A model generated the notes under the pieces. It did no database searches. It worked only from the letters and a program-made list of their open reading frames with translations, and was not told the origin of the DNA. A stretch of 37,810 nt of DNA from Ruminococcus sp. UBA4383. GTDB taxonomy: Bacteria; Bacillota; Clostridia; Oscillospirales; Ruminococcaceae. This document shows, in pieces, positions 15,600 to 23,765 of the stretch. A program made the translations under genes and the position numbers. The DNA lies in assembly GCA_002389995.1 (NCBI GenBank), contig DGRR01000095.1, forward strand, positions 1 through 37,810, read 5' to 3'. Position 1 is the stretch's first letter. Each line of letters begins with the position of its first letter.

Positions 15600-17114
15600 A
15601 TGAATTTTTTGAATGTATACGAAGAAATTACAGTTCCGTTTTCAGAACGTCCTATGATGATATGGTTTGAGGGAGATGAAAAGAAAAACTGTAATGCAGA
15701 GGGATTCAGGGCTTTTACGGATTCTGCTGCGGCATATCTTGAAAAAGTTTTTTCAGATATTCCGAAAGGTCGCTGGATAGGTCTTAAAAGCCGTAATCAC
15801 CCGATGTGGTATCCTGTATTTTTCGCACTTGAAAAAATCGGATATCCCGTACTTCTTCTTGATGAAAACATTGACAGCCTTGCCCTTGAATCATTTTGCA
15901 GACAGGCAAAGCTTGCGGGTATAGTTTCTGAAAAAGATGAAAGCACTGAAAATATAATCTGCTGTAAAATATCGGATATTTTATTTTCGTCATGCGAAAA
16001 GCCTGAAAATATATGCTGGGAGTACAGGGTTGCTTTCTGTACATCAGGTACAACGGGAAATGCAAAGATATTTGTTTTCCATGCTGATTCGGTAATCGAA
16101 CAGAGCAGGCGTGTAAGGGAAAGTCTCATATCACAGGAAAAGATATTCAGCGAAATTGATGTTTCATCATGCCTTGTGATACAGACATTACCGCAGAGGC
16201 ATTGTCTCGGATTCGGACTGACAATGCTTGTGCTTCCGTGGGGACTTTCGGTAATTCTGCCTGAAAAAGAGGGAATTTTTTCAGTTGCGGATACTTGCAG
16301 GAAACACGGAGTATTTTGTCTTTGTACTGTTCCTGCCATATGGAAAGGCTTGTTCAGAATGGCGCAGGCACGTTTTGGAAACTGCGGAAGTGAATCAATG
16401 CATAAGCTTCTCGGTGAGAAAATGCTCCTTGCCGTATCTGCGGGTGCAAGACTTAATGAAACTTTATGGGAAAAAGCTATGGATTCAGGCTTGACTTTCC
16501 TTAACGGCTGGGGAATGACCGAAACAGGATTTGTTTCAATCGGAAATGTATCAGATGACAAATCCGTTGATTATGTCGGAAAGCTTGTCGGTGGTCATGA
16601 AACGGAAATACTTTCGCCTGATGAAAATAATTTCGGAGAACTTGCAGTAAACGGTTCTATTGTTTATCAGTCGGTTCTTGTTGACGGTGAGGAAATTCCG
16701 AGGGACAACGGTGAATTTTACCGCACAGGCGATATTTTCAGCCTTGATGACGGACGCTACTATTTCAGGGGAAGGCGTAAAAGTGTTCTGATAAGGGAGG
16801 ACGGAGAAAATATCTACCTCGATGAACTTGAATCGCATTTCAGTTTCCTTGAAAATGAACAGTTCTGCGTTTTTGAACATAATGAACAGCCTGCCCTTGT
16901 TTTTTATTCGCAGAAAGATGTAACAGAGGAAATCACAGAGAAACTCAGAACAGTAAATTACAGCCTGCCCGTTCAGAAAAGAATATCAAAATTTTACTGT
17001 TCAAATATTCCCCTGCCGATGACTTCAAAGGGTGAAACCGCACGTTATTATATGAGTTCATATATAAACGAAAATTCGGAAAATATCAGGGAGATAGTTC
17101 TTTACAGACAGTAA
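15600..17114 (+). CDS. ANL-family acyl-AMP ligase
   Basis: A 504-residue adenylating enzyme. Visible cores are CTSGTTGNAK (phosphate loop), NGWGMTE, YRTGD and GRRKSVLI, with a Lys in the C-terminal TSKGETARY equivalent to the A10 adenylation Lys. It should activate a carboxylic acid as the adenylate and pass it to a phosphopantetheine thiol. The carrier protein gene that follows by 14 bases is the likely acceptor, making the pair a free-standing loading module. The N-terminal ~130 residues are diverged. The Stachelhaus-type Asp is not obvious, suggesting an acid rather than an alpha-amino acid. It is distinct in sequence from the acyl-CoA ligase at 25288. Weak SD (CGAGG) before the ATG. Confidence 0.85.
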   Translation: MNFLNVYEEITVPFSERPMMIWFEGDEKKNCNAEGFRAFTDSAAAYLEKVFSDIPKGRWIGLKSRNHPMWYPVFFALEKIGYPVLLLDENIDSLALESFCRQAKLAGIVSEKDESTENIICCKISDILFSSCEKPENICWEYRVAFCTSGTTGNAKIFVFHADSVIEQSRRVRESLISQEKIFSEIDVSSCLVIQTLPQRHCLGFGLTMLVLPWGLSVILPEKEGIFSVADTCRKHGVFCLCTVPAIWKGLFRMAQARFGNCGSESMHKLLGEKMLLAVSAGARLNETLWEKAMDSGLTFLNGWGMTETGFVSIGNVSDDKSVDYVGKLVGGHETEILSPDENNFGELAVNGSIVYQSVLVDGEEIPRDNGEFYRTGDIFSLDDGRYYFRGRRKSVLIREDGENIYLDELESHFSFLENEQFCVFEHNEQPALVFYSQKDVTEEITEKLRTVNYSLPVQKRISKFYCSNIPLPMTSKGETARYYMSSYINENSENIREIVLYRQ

Positions 17115-17128
17115 ATACGGAGGAAATT

Positions 17129-17386
17129 ATGAAAATAAACATTGAAGAAGTAAAAGAAACCATAAGAGGTGTTCTTCTCGAACTTATGGAGGAAGATGCC
17201 GTTGCAAAAATTTCGGACAATGATTTTTTTGCAGAAGAAATGGGTATAGGCAGTATGACTATCGTGCAGATATTTGTCACCTGTCAGGAAAAATACAATG
17301 TTGATTTAAGCAACGAAATACAGCTTTCAGAGCCTATGTCAATCCAGACACTCGCTGAAACTGTTGTGAAAAAAGCAGAACAGTAA
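17129..17386 (+). CDS. Free-standing acyl carrier protein 2
   Basis: An 85-residue carrier protein. The attachment site reads EMGIGSMTI with the Ser at residue 42, so Gly replaces the usual Asp before the Ser (GxDS becomes GxGS). Helix 1 and the C-terminal LAETV helix fit the carrier fold. It is paired with the ANL ligase immediately upstream and precedes the exporter genes. It may present the starter acyl group to Cy1 of the NRPS or to the KASIII-like enzyme. The altered residue might tune recognition by the Sfp-type transferase. GGAGGAAAT precedes the ATG. Confidence 0.88.
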   Translation: MKINIEEVKETIRGVLLELMEEDAVAKISDNDFFAEEMGIGSMTIVQIFVTCQEKYNVDLSNEIQLSEPMSIQTLAETVVKKAEQ

Positions 17387-17413
17387 GAGGCATTAAAAGA
17401 AAGAAGGATAAAC

Positions 17414-18115
17414 TTGTATCTTGAAGTAAAAAATGTTAAAAAAAGTTACGGCAGCGACAGCAGTTATATTCAGGTACTCAAAGGTGTCTCGACAAGCGTT
17501 GAAAAGGGTCAGATGTGTGTAATTCAGGGAACGAGCGGTTCGGGAAAGTCCACGCTTCTCAACTGCATAGGCGGACTTGATACAATGGATTCGGGTTCGG
17601 TAGTTGTTGACGGAAAAGAGATTTTCGGGCTTAAACCTGCGGAGCTTTCAGATTACCGCAGGGACAACCTCGGATTTATATTTCAGTTCTACAATCTCGT
17701 TCCGAATCTCACAGTAAAGGAAAACATACAGGTATGCAAATATCTTTCAAAGAATCCGCTTGATATGAACGAACTTCTTGACACGCTCGGACTTACGGAA
17801 CATCAGAATAAATTCCCCGCACAGCTTTCGGGCGGTCAGCAGCAGAGATGTGCTATTGCAAGGGCTTTGATTAAAAATCCGAAATTACTTCTCTGCGATG
17901 AGCCTACGGGCGCACTGGATTCAAAGACATCAAGGGATATACTTATCCTGCTTGAAGAAATAAACAGGAAATATTCTACTACAATGCTGATTGTAACGCA
18001 CAACAATTCAATAAAAAACATGGTTCATAAGGTCATAATAGTAAAAGACGGCATGATTAAACAGGATTATGAAAATGAAGTGCTTGTTCCCGCAGCCGAA
18101 CTGGAGGAATTGTAA
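17414..18115 (+). CDS. ABC transporter ATP-binding subunit (LolD/MacB type)
   Basis: A 233-residue nucleotide-binding subunit. Walker A is GTSGSGKS, the signature is LSGGQQQR, Walker B is LLLCDEP, and the switch His is in IVTHNN. The sequence is closest to the LolD/MacB/FtsE-like class that pairs with FtsX-type permeases, and such a permease is the next gene (TAATG overlap). It starts at a TTG at 17414 behind GAAGGAT. Cytoplasmic; powers export or extraction at the membrane. Placed between the carrier genes and the Sfp transferase, it probably exports the cluster's product or protects the producer, though no substrate can be read from it. Confidence 0.93.
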   Translation: MYLEVKNVKKSYGSDSSYIQVLKGVSTSVEKGQMCVIQGTSGSGKSTLLNCIGGLDTMDSGSVVVDGKEIFGLKPAELSDYRRDNLGFIFQFYNLVPNLTVKENIQVCKYLSKNPLDMNELLDTLGLTEHQNKFPAQLSGGQQQRCAIARALIKNPKLLLCDEPTGALDSKTSRDILILLEEINRKYSTTMLIVTHNNSIKNMVHKVIIVKDGMIKQDYENEVLVPAAELEEL

Positions 18116-20871
18116 TGGACAGACTTCTCTTAAAAAGACTTCCGAGAGATTTCAAATCCAATATAGGCAGATATTTTGCTCTTATGTTTCTCATTGCACT
18201 GGGAATTTATGTTATCGTCAGCATGGTAGGTGCGGCGGATATGTTCATATTCCGCACAGAGGAAAACAAAAGTATAAATATGGTTGAGGACGGAAATTTT
18301 ACTGTTTTCATACCGCTTACAGATGAAGAGCTTGAAACGCTTACAGATGACGGAACTGTTATTGAAAAGGCATTTTATTCAGATGTGAAAATGCAGGACG
18401 GTTCAATTCTCAGAATGATGAGAAACCGTGTTTCAATTGATATTGTGATGCTTGATGAGGGTCATGCGGCTGAAAAAACAGATGAAGTCGTGCTTGAAAA
18501 ACGCTACTGCGAGGAACACAATATCAGTATCGGTGACAAGATAAGTCTTGCAGGCAGAGAATTTACAGTATCTGGAATCGGTGCTGCGCCTGATTATGAA
18601 ATGCCGATAAAAACCTATGCGGACGCAGTTGTTGAAAGCAGTACATTTGGTCTTGCATTCGTCACAGATGAGGCTTATAATGAACTCATGACCATACAGG
18701 ACGATTCCGTTCAGGCTGAGGAATATGTATATTCATTCAGACTGGGGGAGGGGATAAGCTCATCTGATTTCAGGAAAAAAATAGAGGATCTTGACTTTGA
18801 CTACGAAAAGGTTGAAAATAAATATTTCAGGGAAACCATTGACAATGCCCTTGAGGAGAAGTATAATATTCAGGACGATGTAAATAAGCTTGATGACGGT
18901 GCAAAGGAACTCTATGAGGGTCTTGGAGAACTTGAAGACAATAATGACAAGCTGCTTGATGCAGTTGACGAATTATTTGACGCATACCTTGAAACGGCTG
19001 AGGAATCACTCAATGAAGAAGGAGTTTTTCTCGGTCTTACGAGGGAAAACTATGCGGAAAAGCTTGACAGTCTTGTAAATGACATAAATTCAGGAAAAAC
19101 GGAAGTTGACAATCCGCAGGAATCCATTGACAAGATAAACAGTCTGAAAGAATCTCTCGATTCACTGACAGAATTTGCGGACGGAGTTATTGAATATACT
19201 GACGGAGTTATTGAAGCCGCAGACGGTGCAGACGAACTCTCGTCAGGAACAGGGGAGATGCATGACAGCATTGACGAACTTCTTGACGAACTTTTCAATG
19301 TTGACCTCTATAACCTGACATCTTTTGTGACTGCGGACAACAATGTAAGGATAGGTGCGGCTGCGGAAGACGTTGCCATAAACAAGGTTGCAGGACTTTT
19401 TGCGGGAATTATTCTTCTTGCACTGTTTACCTATGTTATTTCTGTATTTGTAATCAACCAGATAGACGGTGAATCAAGCGTAATAGGCGCACTTTATGCT
19501 CTCGGATTAAAGAAAAACACACTCCTGCGCCATTATATCACACTTCCCGTAATACTCACTTTTCTTGGCGGAATTATCGGTACAGTTCTTGGATTTTCCC
19601 CGATAGGCGTTGACAACATGACAGCCGATACATATTCATATTTTTCCGTTCCGAAACTTGAAACAGTATATCCGCTTTATCTTATCGCATACGGAATTAT
19701 ACTTCCGCCTGTTATATGCATTATTGTGAATGTACTCGTCATAAACAAGAAGCTTTCACAGACTGCACTTTCACTCATAAAGAATGAACAGAAACAGTCA
19801 AGCTATAAGCAGTTCAATATCAAGACAGAAAATTTCATAAAGCGTTTCCGTATAAGGCAGACAGTCCGTGAAATGCGTTCAGTACTGACAGTTATATGCG
19901 GTGTGCTTATATCGGTTATTCTCGTTGAACTCGGACTTGATATATATGTTATGTGCGATGCCGTAAAGGTAAGCAACGTTGAGGATACACATTACAATTA
20001 TCAGTATCTCTACAAATACCCTGATGAAGAAGTACCAAAGGGCGGAGAGGAAGCATATATCGAAAGTCTCAGCATAGACAATGACGGATATACTCTTGAA
20101 GTAAATATAATTGGTCTTAATGAGGAATCAAAATATTTTGATGCCGTACTTCCCGAAGGTAAACATAAGGCGGCTATAAGCAATTCAATTTATGAGCGTT
20201 TTCATTTCAAGGACGGAGACAGCTTTGTCCTTTCGGATTCCGCAACGGATTCAACCTATGTATTTACTGTTGAAGGAAAAGTTCAGTATTCCCCCGGATT
20301 CACAATATTTATGGATATAGACAGCATGAGGGAACTCTTTGAACAGGAGGACGATTATTTCAATGCAGTATATTCTGATAAAGAACTCGATATAGATTCG
20401 GGCAGACTTTATTCTGTTACCACAAAGGACGATATTGAACGTGCCGCAGGAATTTTCGTTGACAGAATGATGGGAATGATAGTGCTTATAATATCAGCAT
20501 CAGTTATTATATTCTGCGTTGTCATGTATCTTATGCTGAATGTCATGATAGACAGATCAAAATTCAGCATTTCACTCATAAAGATATTCGGATTCAGAAA
20601 CAAGGAAATACGGAAACTCTACCTTGACGGAAATTTCATAATAGTAGCTGTCGGAACGCTTATATGTATTCCTCTCGGCAAGAAATTCGTTGACGGAATG
20701 TATCCCATGCTGATAAGCAATATTGCAAGCACGATGCAGCTCGGATATCCGTGGTTCTTGTATCTGATTGCATATTTCGGAATCATTGCCGTATATCTTA
20801 TTATAACTAAGATTCTCATGATGAAGATAAACAGAATAACACCTGCCGAAGTATTAAAGGCGAGAGAATAA
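18115..20871 (+). CDS. FtsX/MacB-type ABC transporter permease
   Basis: A 918-residue membrane protein with one N-terminal transmembrane helix (~20-42), a long extracellular region, then about three helices (~428-550), a central helix (~595-618), a second extracellular domain and three C-terminal helices (~785-905). This is the duplicated FtsX arrangement. The first extracellular region contains a helical stretch (~250-400) with Leu/Gly-spaced repeats such as LDDGAKELYEGL, the same kind of sequence as the secreted heptad-repeat protein four genes' length downstream. Mechanotransmission transporters of this class move lipids, peptides or antibiotics across the envelope. It forms the transporter with the upstream ATPase and overlaps it by one base. 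Substrate unknown; export of the cluster product is inferred from position. Confidence 0.9.
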   Translation: MDRLLLKRLPRDFKSNIGRYFALMFLIALGIYVIVSMVGAADMFIFRTEENKSINMVEDGNFTVFIPLTDEELETLTDDGTVIEKAFYSDVKMQDGSILRMMRNRVSIDIVMLDEGHAAEKTDEVVLEKRYCEEHNISIGDKISLAGREFTVSGIGAAPDYEMPIKTYADAVVESSTFGLAFVTDEAYNELMTIQDDSVQAEEYVYSFRLGEGISSSDFRKKIEDLDFDYEKVENKYFRETIDNALEEKYNIQDDVNKLDDGAKELYEGLGELEDNNDKLLDAVDELFDAYLETAEESLNEEGVFLGLTRENYAEKLDSLVNDINSGKTEVDNPQESIDKINSLKESLDSLTEFADGVIEYTDGVIEAADGADELSSGTGEMHDSIDELLDELFNVDLYNLTSFVTADNNVRIGAAAEDVAINKVAGLFAGIILLALFTYVISVFVINQIDGESSVIGALYALGLKKNTLLRHYITLPVILTFLGGIIGTVLGFSPIGVDNMTADTYSYFSVPKLETVYPLYLIAYGIILPPVICIIVNVLVINKKLSQTALSLIKNEQKQSSYKQFNIKTENFIKRFRIRQTVREMRSVLTVICGVLISVILVELGLDIYVMCDAVKVSNVEDTHYNYQYLYKYPDEEVPKGGEEAYIESLSIDNDGYTLEVNIIGLNEESKYFDAVLPEGKHKAAISNSIYERFHFKDGDSFVLSDSATDSTYVFTVEGKVQYSPGFTIFMDIDSMRELFEQEDDYFNAVYSDKELDIDSGRLYSVTTKDDIERAAGIFVDRMMGMIVLIISASVIIFCVVMYLMLNVMIDRSKFSISLIKIFGFRNKEIRKLYLDGNFIIVAVGTLICIPLGKKFVDGMYPMLISNIASTMQLGYPWFLYLIAYFGIIAVYLIITKILMMKINRITPAEVLKARE

Positions 20872-20873
20872 TT

Positions 20874-21521
20874 ATGATACTACTTGAAATTGATGAAAAT
20901 ATTTCGTTTGATAAATGTTGTTTCTTAACGGATTATGTTTCTGTGAGGAGACGAAAAAAAATAAACCGTTTCTGTTTTGAAAAGGACAAACTTCTTTCAC
21001 TTTTTGCGGGATTGCTTGTGCGGTTCTGCGTGATGAAAAAATACAATATTCCGAACAGCAGTATTGAATTTGAAATCGGTACGCACGGGAAACCTTTTCT
21101 TGCGGACAGGAATGAATATAATTTTTCCGTTTCACATTCGGGCAGATGCATAGCCTTTGCGGAAAGTGATTTCCCTGTCGGAATCGACATCGAACAGATA
21201 AGGGATTTTGATGAAAATATCGCAAAGAGATATTTTTCTGAAAATGAAAGGAAACACATAGAAAACAGCAGTGATTTCAACAAGGCTTTTGCTGAAATAT
21301 GGACATCAAAGGAAGCATATATCAAGATGACAGGGGACGGTCTGACCGTTCCCCTCGATTCGTTTTGTACAGTTTCGGGAATACCGGACTATTATTTTAT
21401 GCATGAAAAATTTTCGGACTGCATGGTTTCGGTATGTCTGCATGAATCACACAGAAATGAAAAGACTGAAATTATGAACTGTTACGAAATAATGGATTTT
21501 TTCCGCAGATTAAAGGAGTGA
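20874..21521 (+). CDS. Sfp-type 4'-phosphopantetheinyl transferase
   Basis: 215 residues with all family landmarks: GKPFL, FSVSHSG, VGIDIEQIR (magnesium-binding acidic residues) and WTSKEAYIKMTG. It transfers phosphopantetheine from CoA to the conserved Ser of carrier domains. In this cluster it would activate T1 and T2 of the NRPS, the carrier of the T-R protein, and the two free-standing carriers. Its presence in the plus operon ties the two divergent operons together functionally, since the minus operon has no such enzyme. It begins two bases after the permease stop and its last bases overlap the SD of the next gene. The length is normal for Sfp. Confidence 0.95.
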   Translation: MILLEIDENISFDKCCFLTDYVSVRRRKKINRFCFEKDKLLSLFAGLLVRFCVMKKYNIPNSSIEFEIGTHGKPFLADRNEYNFSVSHSGRCIAFAESDFPVGIDIEQIRDFDENIAKRYFSENERKHIENSSDFNKAFAEIWTSKEAYIKMTGDGLTVPLDSFCTVSGIPDYYFMHEKFSDCMVSVCLHESHRNEKTEIMNCYEIMDFFRRLKE

Positions 21522-21526
21522 TTGTC

Positions 21527-23698
21527 ATGGAAAATTATAAAAAAATTACCGCCTGTATTCTTGCCGTTGCAGTCATAGCAGGCACGGGAATTTCCTTTGC
21601 AAGTTTCAGGGAGGAAAACACTTCCGCAGAACATATAGAGTATGTGAGTGAAAGACAGGGTGCATCTGTCAGGGAATCCTCCGATAATGTCCCTGTTGAC
21701 ATATCCGCAAGATATATACTTGACGGAAAAGAATATAATGATATTGACGATATAAAGGGAAAAAGCGGTCATCTTACAGTTGAGTTCAGCTATGAAAACC
21801 GTGAATATGTAAGGAAAAAAATCAACGGAAGAAGCACAAAAATTTATCTTCCGCTTATGGTTTCTTCTGTGACACGCCTTGACGGGAATATATTTACAAA
21901 CGTCAAAATAAAAAACGGAAACGGAATAATTTCTTCTGACGGAGATTACTATACAGTAACAGGCACGGCTTTTCCGCAGTTTTCGGAGAGCCTTGCAGTT
22001 GACAAAAATGAAAGTCTGAATGTTGAAATTCCTGAAAGTTTCAGTTTTGAGGCAGATGTTGAGAACTTCTCCATTGAAGATACAATAGTAACTGTTTCAA
22101 ACCGTGAGTTTAATAATCTTAATCTTGACAAATTCAATTCAGCGGAGGAAATAGCGCAGAGTTTAAAAGAAATATCAGAATCCGCAAATACTGTAAACGG
22201 AAATTCCGAAACGCTTTTTTTCGGAATGAATAAACTTTCCGAGGGTTCAGACAAACTCAGCGAGGGAGTCGGTGAACTTTATGACGGTGCATATGAACTG
22301 AAAGACGGTGCTGAAAAAATTTCAGACGGAGCAGGAGAACTTTCAGACGGAGCAGGAACGCTTTCATCTTCTGCGGGAGAACTTGCCAGCGGTATAAACT
22401 CAGCAAAATCAGGTTCTTCCGAATTAAAAGACGGAGTTTCACAGTTGAAAGAGGGTGCTTTATCCCTTACGGACGGAATATCTTCCGCAAAAGAGGGTGC
22501 AGAAACTCTCAGCGAGGGAATCAGTCAGGCGGCAGACGGCTCGGATAATTTGAACAGTGGATTTTCACAGGTTAAAGACGGAGCTTTATCTCTTACAGAC
22601 GGAATATCTTCTGCAAAAGAGGGTGCGGAAACTCTCAGCGAGGGAATCAGTCAGATGTCAGAGGGTTCATATGCACTGAATGAGGGAGTTTCACAGGTCA
22701 AAGACGGTGCGGAAAGGCTTAATGTCGGTGCGGATTCACTTTCGCAGGGCTTACAGAGCGTATCAGACGGAATTGACATGGCAAGCGAATCTCTTGACAG
22801 CGTTACATATGCAAATACGCAGGTTCTTGAAAGTCTCAAAGCTTTGTATGAAGTATCACCGAGCGAACAGCTTGCGGTTTCGATTGCAACGCTTGAACAG
22901 ACCATAAGCGCACAGCAGCAGATATCAGGTTCAATGAAAGAAAACGGCGAACTGAAAGACGGTGTAACTGCCCTTAAAAACGGTGCAGATACTCTCAAAA
23001 CGGGTATCAGTGATTTATCGGACGGAATATCTCAGCTGTATGACGGAAGTCAGGCTCTCAGCGCAGGATTTTCGGAACTCGGAAACGGTACATATATTCT
23101 GTCGGAGGGTATGAAAGCACTCTATGACGGAGGTGCTGCACTCTGCAACGGAATTTCCGAACTTTCGGACGGTTCAGTTTCTCTTGAAAGCGGATTGACA
23201 GAGCTTAAAGACGGCAGTATAAGTCTTAAAGACGGAATGAAAAAAATATATGACGGAGATATTTCTCTCAATGACGGAATTTCAAAGCTTGCTGAGGGTG
23301 CGGAAAGTCTTGACAGCGGTCTCGGTCAGCTCAGTGACGGAGGCAGTCAGCTTGCATCGGGTGCAGATACACTGAAAGGCTATATATCGGAGCTTGCATC
23401 AGGTGCGGCAGAACTTTTTGACGGTTCTGCTTCACTTTGCGAGGGCGCAGGCGAACTGAAAGACGGAAACACTGAACTTTCTGACGGTATAAAGCAAATC
23501 TCCGATATTGTTTCGGAACTTAAAGACAATGCGAATAATCTGAAAAAAAATCAGACAGACAATATAAGCGAAAAATATAATAAGGAATTATATGACCTTT
23601 GCCAGCGTCTTAAATTTATGGCTGATTTCTCCAAAGGATACAGAATCAGCGAGGAAAATTCTGAATATATCTGTATTTTTAAAGGAACTGAAAAATAA
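21527..23698 (+). CDS. Secreted Leu/Gly heptad-repeat protein (YhgE-like repeats)
   Basis: About 723 residues. The N-terminal hydrophobic segment (~8-27) acts as a signal or membrane anchor; residues ~60-190 are a non-repetitive domain. Then ~430 residues are built from X3-L-x2-G heptads (typical units LSDGAGEL, LKDGISSL) as in YhgE/Pip-like exporter components (TIGR03057-type repeats). There is no C-terminal transmembrane helix. The start is the ATG at 21527, eight bases after AAGGAG; a GTG at 21518 is in frame but overlaps the SD. It is the last gene of the operon, before a terminator at 23709. I infer a long extracytoplasmic helical rod acting with the FtsX permease, whose first outer domain has similar repeats. 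No enzymatic motif is visible. Confidence 0.85.
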   Translation: MENYKKITACILAVAVIAGTGISFASFREENTSAEHIEYVSERQGASVRESSDNVPVDISARYILDGKEYNDIDDIKGKSGHLTVEFSYENREYVRKKINGRSTKIYLPLMVSSVTRLDGNIFTNVKIKNGNGIISSDGDYYTVTGTAFPQFSESLAVDKNESLNVEIPESFSFEADVENFSIEDTIVTVSNREFNNLNLDKFNSAEEIAQSLKEISESANTVNGNSETLFFGMNKLSEGSDKLSEGVGELYDGAYELKDGAEKISDGAGELSDGAGTLSSSAGELASGINSAKSGSSELKDGVSQLKEGALSLTDGISSAKEGAETLSEGISQAADGSDNLNSGFSQVKDGALSLTDGISSAKEGAETLSEGISQMSEGSYALNEGVSQVKDGAERLNVGADSLSQGLQSVSDGIDMASESLDSVTYANTQVLESLKALYEVSPSEQLAVSIATLEQTISAQQQISGSMKENGELKDGVTALKNGADTLKTGISDLSDGISQLYDGSQALSAGFSELGNGTYILSEGMKALYDGGAALCNGISELSDGSVSLESGLTELKDGSISLKDGMKKIYDGDISLNDGISKLAEGAESLDSGLGQLSDGGSQLASGADTLKGYISELASGAAELFDGSASLCEGAGELKDGNTELSDGIKQISDIVSELKDNANNLKKNQTDNISEKYNKELYDLCQRLKFMADFSKGYRISEENSEYICIFKGTEK
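22432..22700 (+). repeat. 126-bp tandem repeat inside the heptad-repeat gene
   Basis: Copies begin at about 22432 and 22558, with a partial third at about 22684. Each is 126 bp, i.e. 42 residues or exactly six heptads, so length changes would stay in frame and in heptad phase. The copies differ mainly at third codon positions. Confidence 0.85.
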
Positions 23699-23708
23699 TC
23701 TCAAATGC

Positions 23709-23743
23709 AAAGCCCTTCTCAGTAATGAGGAGGGCTTTATTTT
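23709..23743 (+). terminator. Terminator of the plus-strand biosynthetic operon
   Basis: AAAGCCCTTCTC and GAGGAGGGCTTT pair around a six-base loop, with one G-U, followed by ATTTTT. The lipoprotein gene on the other strand converges on it. Confidence 0.85.
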
Positions 23744-23765
23744 TAAAATATTCCGTATTTGTTTA

